15,729 bases of DNA from Thermoplasmatales archaeon (GTDB lineage: Archaea > Thermoplasmatota > E2 > DHVEG-1). The stretch lies in NCBI GenBank assembly GCA_023128855.1, contig JAGMDE010000046.1, forward strand, positions 1-15,729, read 5' to 3'. Shown here piece by piece: positions 15,501 through 15,729 of the stretch (its first letter is position 1; the number at the start of each line of letters is the position of its first letter). The translations under genes were made by a program, and so were the position numbers. The notes beneath the pieces were generated by a model that did not search any database, was not told the origin of the DNA, and saw only the letters and a list, made by a program, of their open reading frames with translations.

Positions 15501-15584
15501 ACAAATGAGGAATATAGTAAATTTGAGAAGGCCTTGGACGAGGCGATTAATAAAAAAAATAAGTTAGAAAAAGAAGAACCTTAG
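12513..15584 (+). CDS. PAS-domain protein with a very long coiled coil
   Basis: This 1023-residue protein has a PAS domain at about residues 16-124: SDEPIFIIDKRGKIIDTNEI, a GFTRKEIIG turn, and the closing strand GEIGIVKDIS. A basic linker leads into heptad-rich coiled coil from about 140 to 985 and a short acidic/Lys-rich tail (IKEFDWTNEEYSKFEKALDE). There is no kinase, HAMP, GGDEF or output domain and no membrane segment. It is probably a cytoplasmic rod or filament whose head senses a ligand, redox state or partner. The coil holds degenerate repeats of the type N-x-II-x2-I-x2-QL, I-x-EK, then QQLQTEL, starting near residues 373, 610, 716, 865 and 949. The gene lies 65 bases after the PRC-barrel gene. 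The start was chosen by comparison with the next gene, which has a similar short lead before its PAS. SMC/kinesin-like matches would reflect coiled coil only. Confidence 0.85.
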   Translation: MKGKERNNLDEQSNSFYLDSDEPIFIIDKRGKIIDTNEIFCKKVGFTRKEIIGNFLQDSDFLTQDSRKQAMYRQIAKLIGKETPFYSLDVKTKKGDSLAFDIETKLYFKEGEVAGEIGIVKDISTNKKTKPKKNSVQTKREEKQLDSMRMEALKLSQNFEVKSEEARTMQFELEKKQQQIRLLEQEINDLKSELRNNHWQNGEGTYKFKQLQTEKNNLQRELQEKNSNISSLKVDLEQKQQKIDELQRELRNKQWGIDEEKHKLKQLQTERENVQNESKTTKTELENKEQELKKLQIELQTKTQELEQNQKQLNQLQTELQDRLKDIEYRNKELDKLKDEIEQNKKEQQNTTEQLEQNKHQITELETDLQTRNEIINQIKQQLTEKQTTIVEKTNLNEQLETQLNTKEQNIQQLQTELNIKDEDIEKLKKELEYRYKHTTELQAELSRRKGELVTLNEDLDIKGNDLRISKLEQENITNEINQIKAVLDEKEKGIEHLNSELENKNNLIDQMQTEIQKKEEEIRLKCEEVENVKEELLVSHIGLTNKNEIIDKLNSELESKKENLRPFEEELKEKNKKIADLESEIEKRQHNIIGLQEELETIENDLLTGNKIIDNITKQLSETQTKIIEKTSLAGELEIELGTKEQDIQQLQTELEERHKNIDFINKELDQLHNEIVQNQIELQTIRGDLDNKNEELEKLKSELEKKDEELEARGNIIGDISKQLNIGLSQLIEKANFVDIINKDLEKTTASLNLKEENMQQLQTELHERFKDLEFRNDKLNQLENQLEQQQYEIEKVNELKAELYTKTEELNQNQQTLRELQSELESKQEQLILNDTKLDQKREELTDLCDTLNNINSELKTRKEITEDLTNKLVTNQTDLEEKTNMIKSLKRDLENTKQELGLRNEEVGIMKQVLGEKTEIVSQLESKLEISEGDLESTIAELDIRNKIIEEIGEQFTESQVKIVTEGVIPQESIMKNPEKSEDIAVIKEFDWTNEEYSKFEKALDEAINKKNKLEKEEP

Positions 15585-15598
15585 ACTAATAACTTACA

Positions 15599-15619
15599 CC
15601 ACAAGTTGTAAAACTTGGG
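15599..15619 (+). other. Small hairpin between the two PAS genes
   Basis: CAAGTT (15602-15607) and AACTTG (15612-15617) pair perfectly around the loop GTAA, and CC/GG could extend the stem past one bulged A. It lies 15 bases after the stop of the long coiled-coil gene. No T-run follows, so it is not a typical terminator; an mRNA-processing or stability role is possible. Confidence 0.35.
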
Positions 15620-15669
15620 GGCGAGGAAAATATAATCTTAAAATACTCTAAAAAAAGAAGGGTAGAAAT

Positions 15670-15729
15670 ATGGAAAAACAAGAAATGAATTCACATGCTT
15701 CAGATTTCAGTAATGATAAACCTATCTTT
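15670..15729 (+). CDS. Start of a second PAS-type protein (3' end outside window)
   Basis: The first 20 codons, starting MEKQEMNSHASDFS, end in NDKPIF, matching SDEPIF at the opening of the PAS domain in the preceding gene at nearly the same distance from the start. This suggests a tandem paralogue that begins with the same PAS head. The upstream GAAGGGTAGAAAT is a modest ribosome site. Only 60 bases are visible, so nothing can be said about its output region. Confidence 0.5.
   Translation, partial: MEKQEMNSHASDFSNDKPIF

Noticed and set aside
12513..15584. SMC, Rad50 or sensor histidine kinase identity for the long coiled-coil protein
   Set aside because: There are no Walker motifs, no hinge and no H-box or ATPase domain; only the PAS head and coiled coil are visible.

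Overview
The window looks like an A+T-rich archaeal chromosome segment. Signs of Archaea are an ER/archaeal-type signal peptidase with a Ser-His-Asp signature, TATA-like boxes close upstream of starts, AbrB/SpoVT-type swapped-hairpin regulators, VapBC and MntA-HepT modules, a PRC-barrel protein, and a giant Asn/Thr-rich surface protein built from Fn3/Ig-like, LamG and DUF2341 modules. This combination suggests Thermoplasmatota or a neighbouring euryarchaeal lineage, but no rRNA or marker gene is present to confirm it.

Region 1 (1-4250): the 3' part of a large modular, probably N-glycosylated surface protein (its 5' end lies outside the window), followed 30 bases later by a small AbrB/SpoVT-type regulator. 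The last 147 residues of the surface protein form a distinct tail with no glycosylation sequons.

Region 2 (4251-9250): an accessory island. Four toxin-antitoxin modules (MntA-HepT on the minus strand, two paralogous VapBC-like PIN modules on the minus strand, MntA-HepT on the plus strand) are interleaved with decayed copies of a surface-protein end / AbrB / repeat-cluster unit. The copies are: a LamG end joined to the last codons of the tail plus an intact second AbrB gene (5386-5755); an AbrB pseudogene with an in-frame TGA plus a repeat cluster (6656-6952); and a tail pseudogene with in-frame stops plus a repeat cluster (9027-9247). The repeat clusters hold about sixteen copies of a degenerate element of about 21 bp, consensus close to GTCTC-TTCCCAAATCC-GAGAC, at irregular spacing. 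Three of the four toxin-antitoxin modules begin or end within about 80 bases of a cluster.

Region 3 (9440-15729): a co-oriented cluster, probably an operon. It holds an archaeal signal peptidase fused to an extracytoplasmic beta-type domain and a multi-spanning membrane region, a charged PRC-barrel/coiled-coil protein, a 1023-residue PAS-headed coiled-coil protein with internal degenerate repeats, and the start of a second gene whose first residues resemble the same PAS head. The set looks like a membrane processing/sensing module coupled to a cytoplasmic filament-like scaffold. That joint role is inference. It is the best candidate here for an undescribed system, together with the repeat/AbrB/tail unit of region 2.
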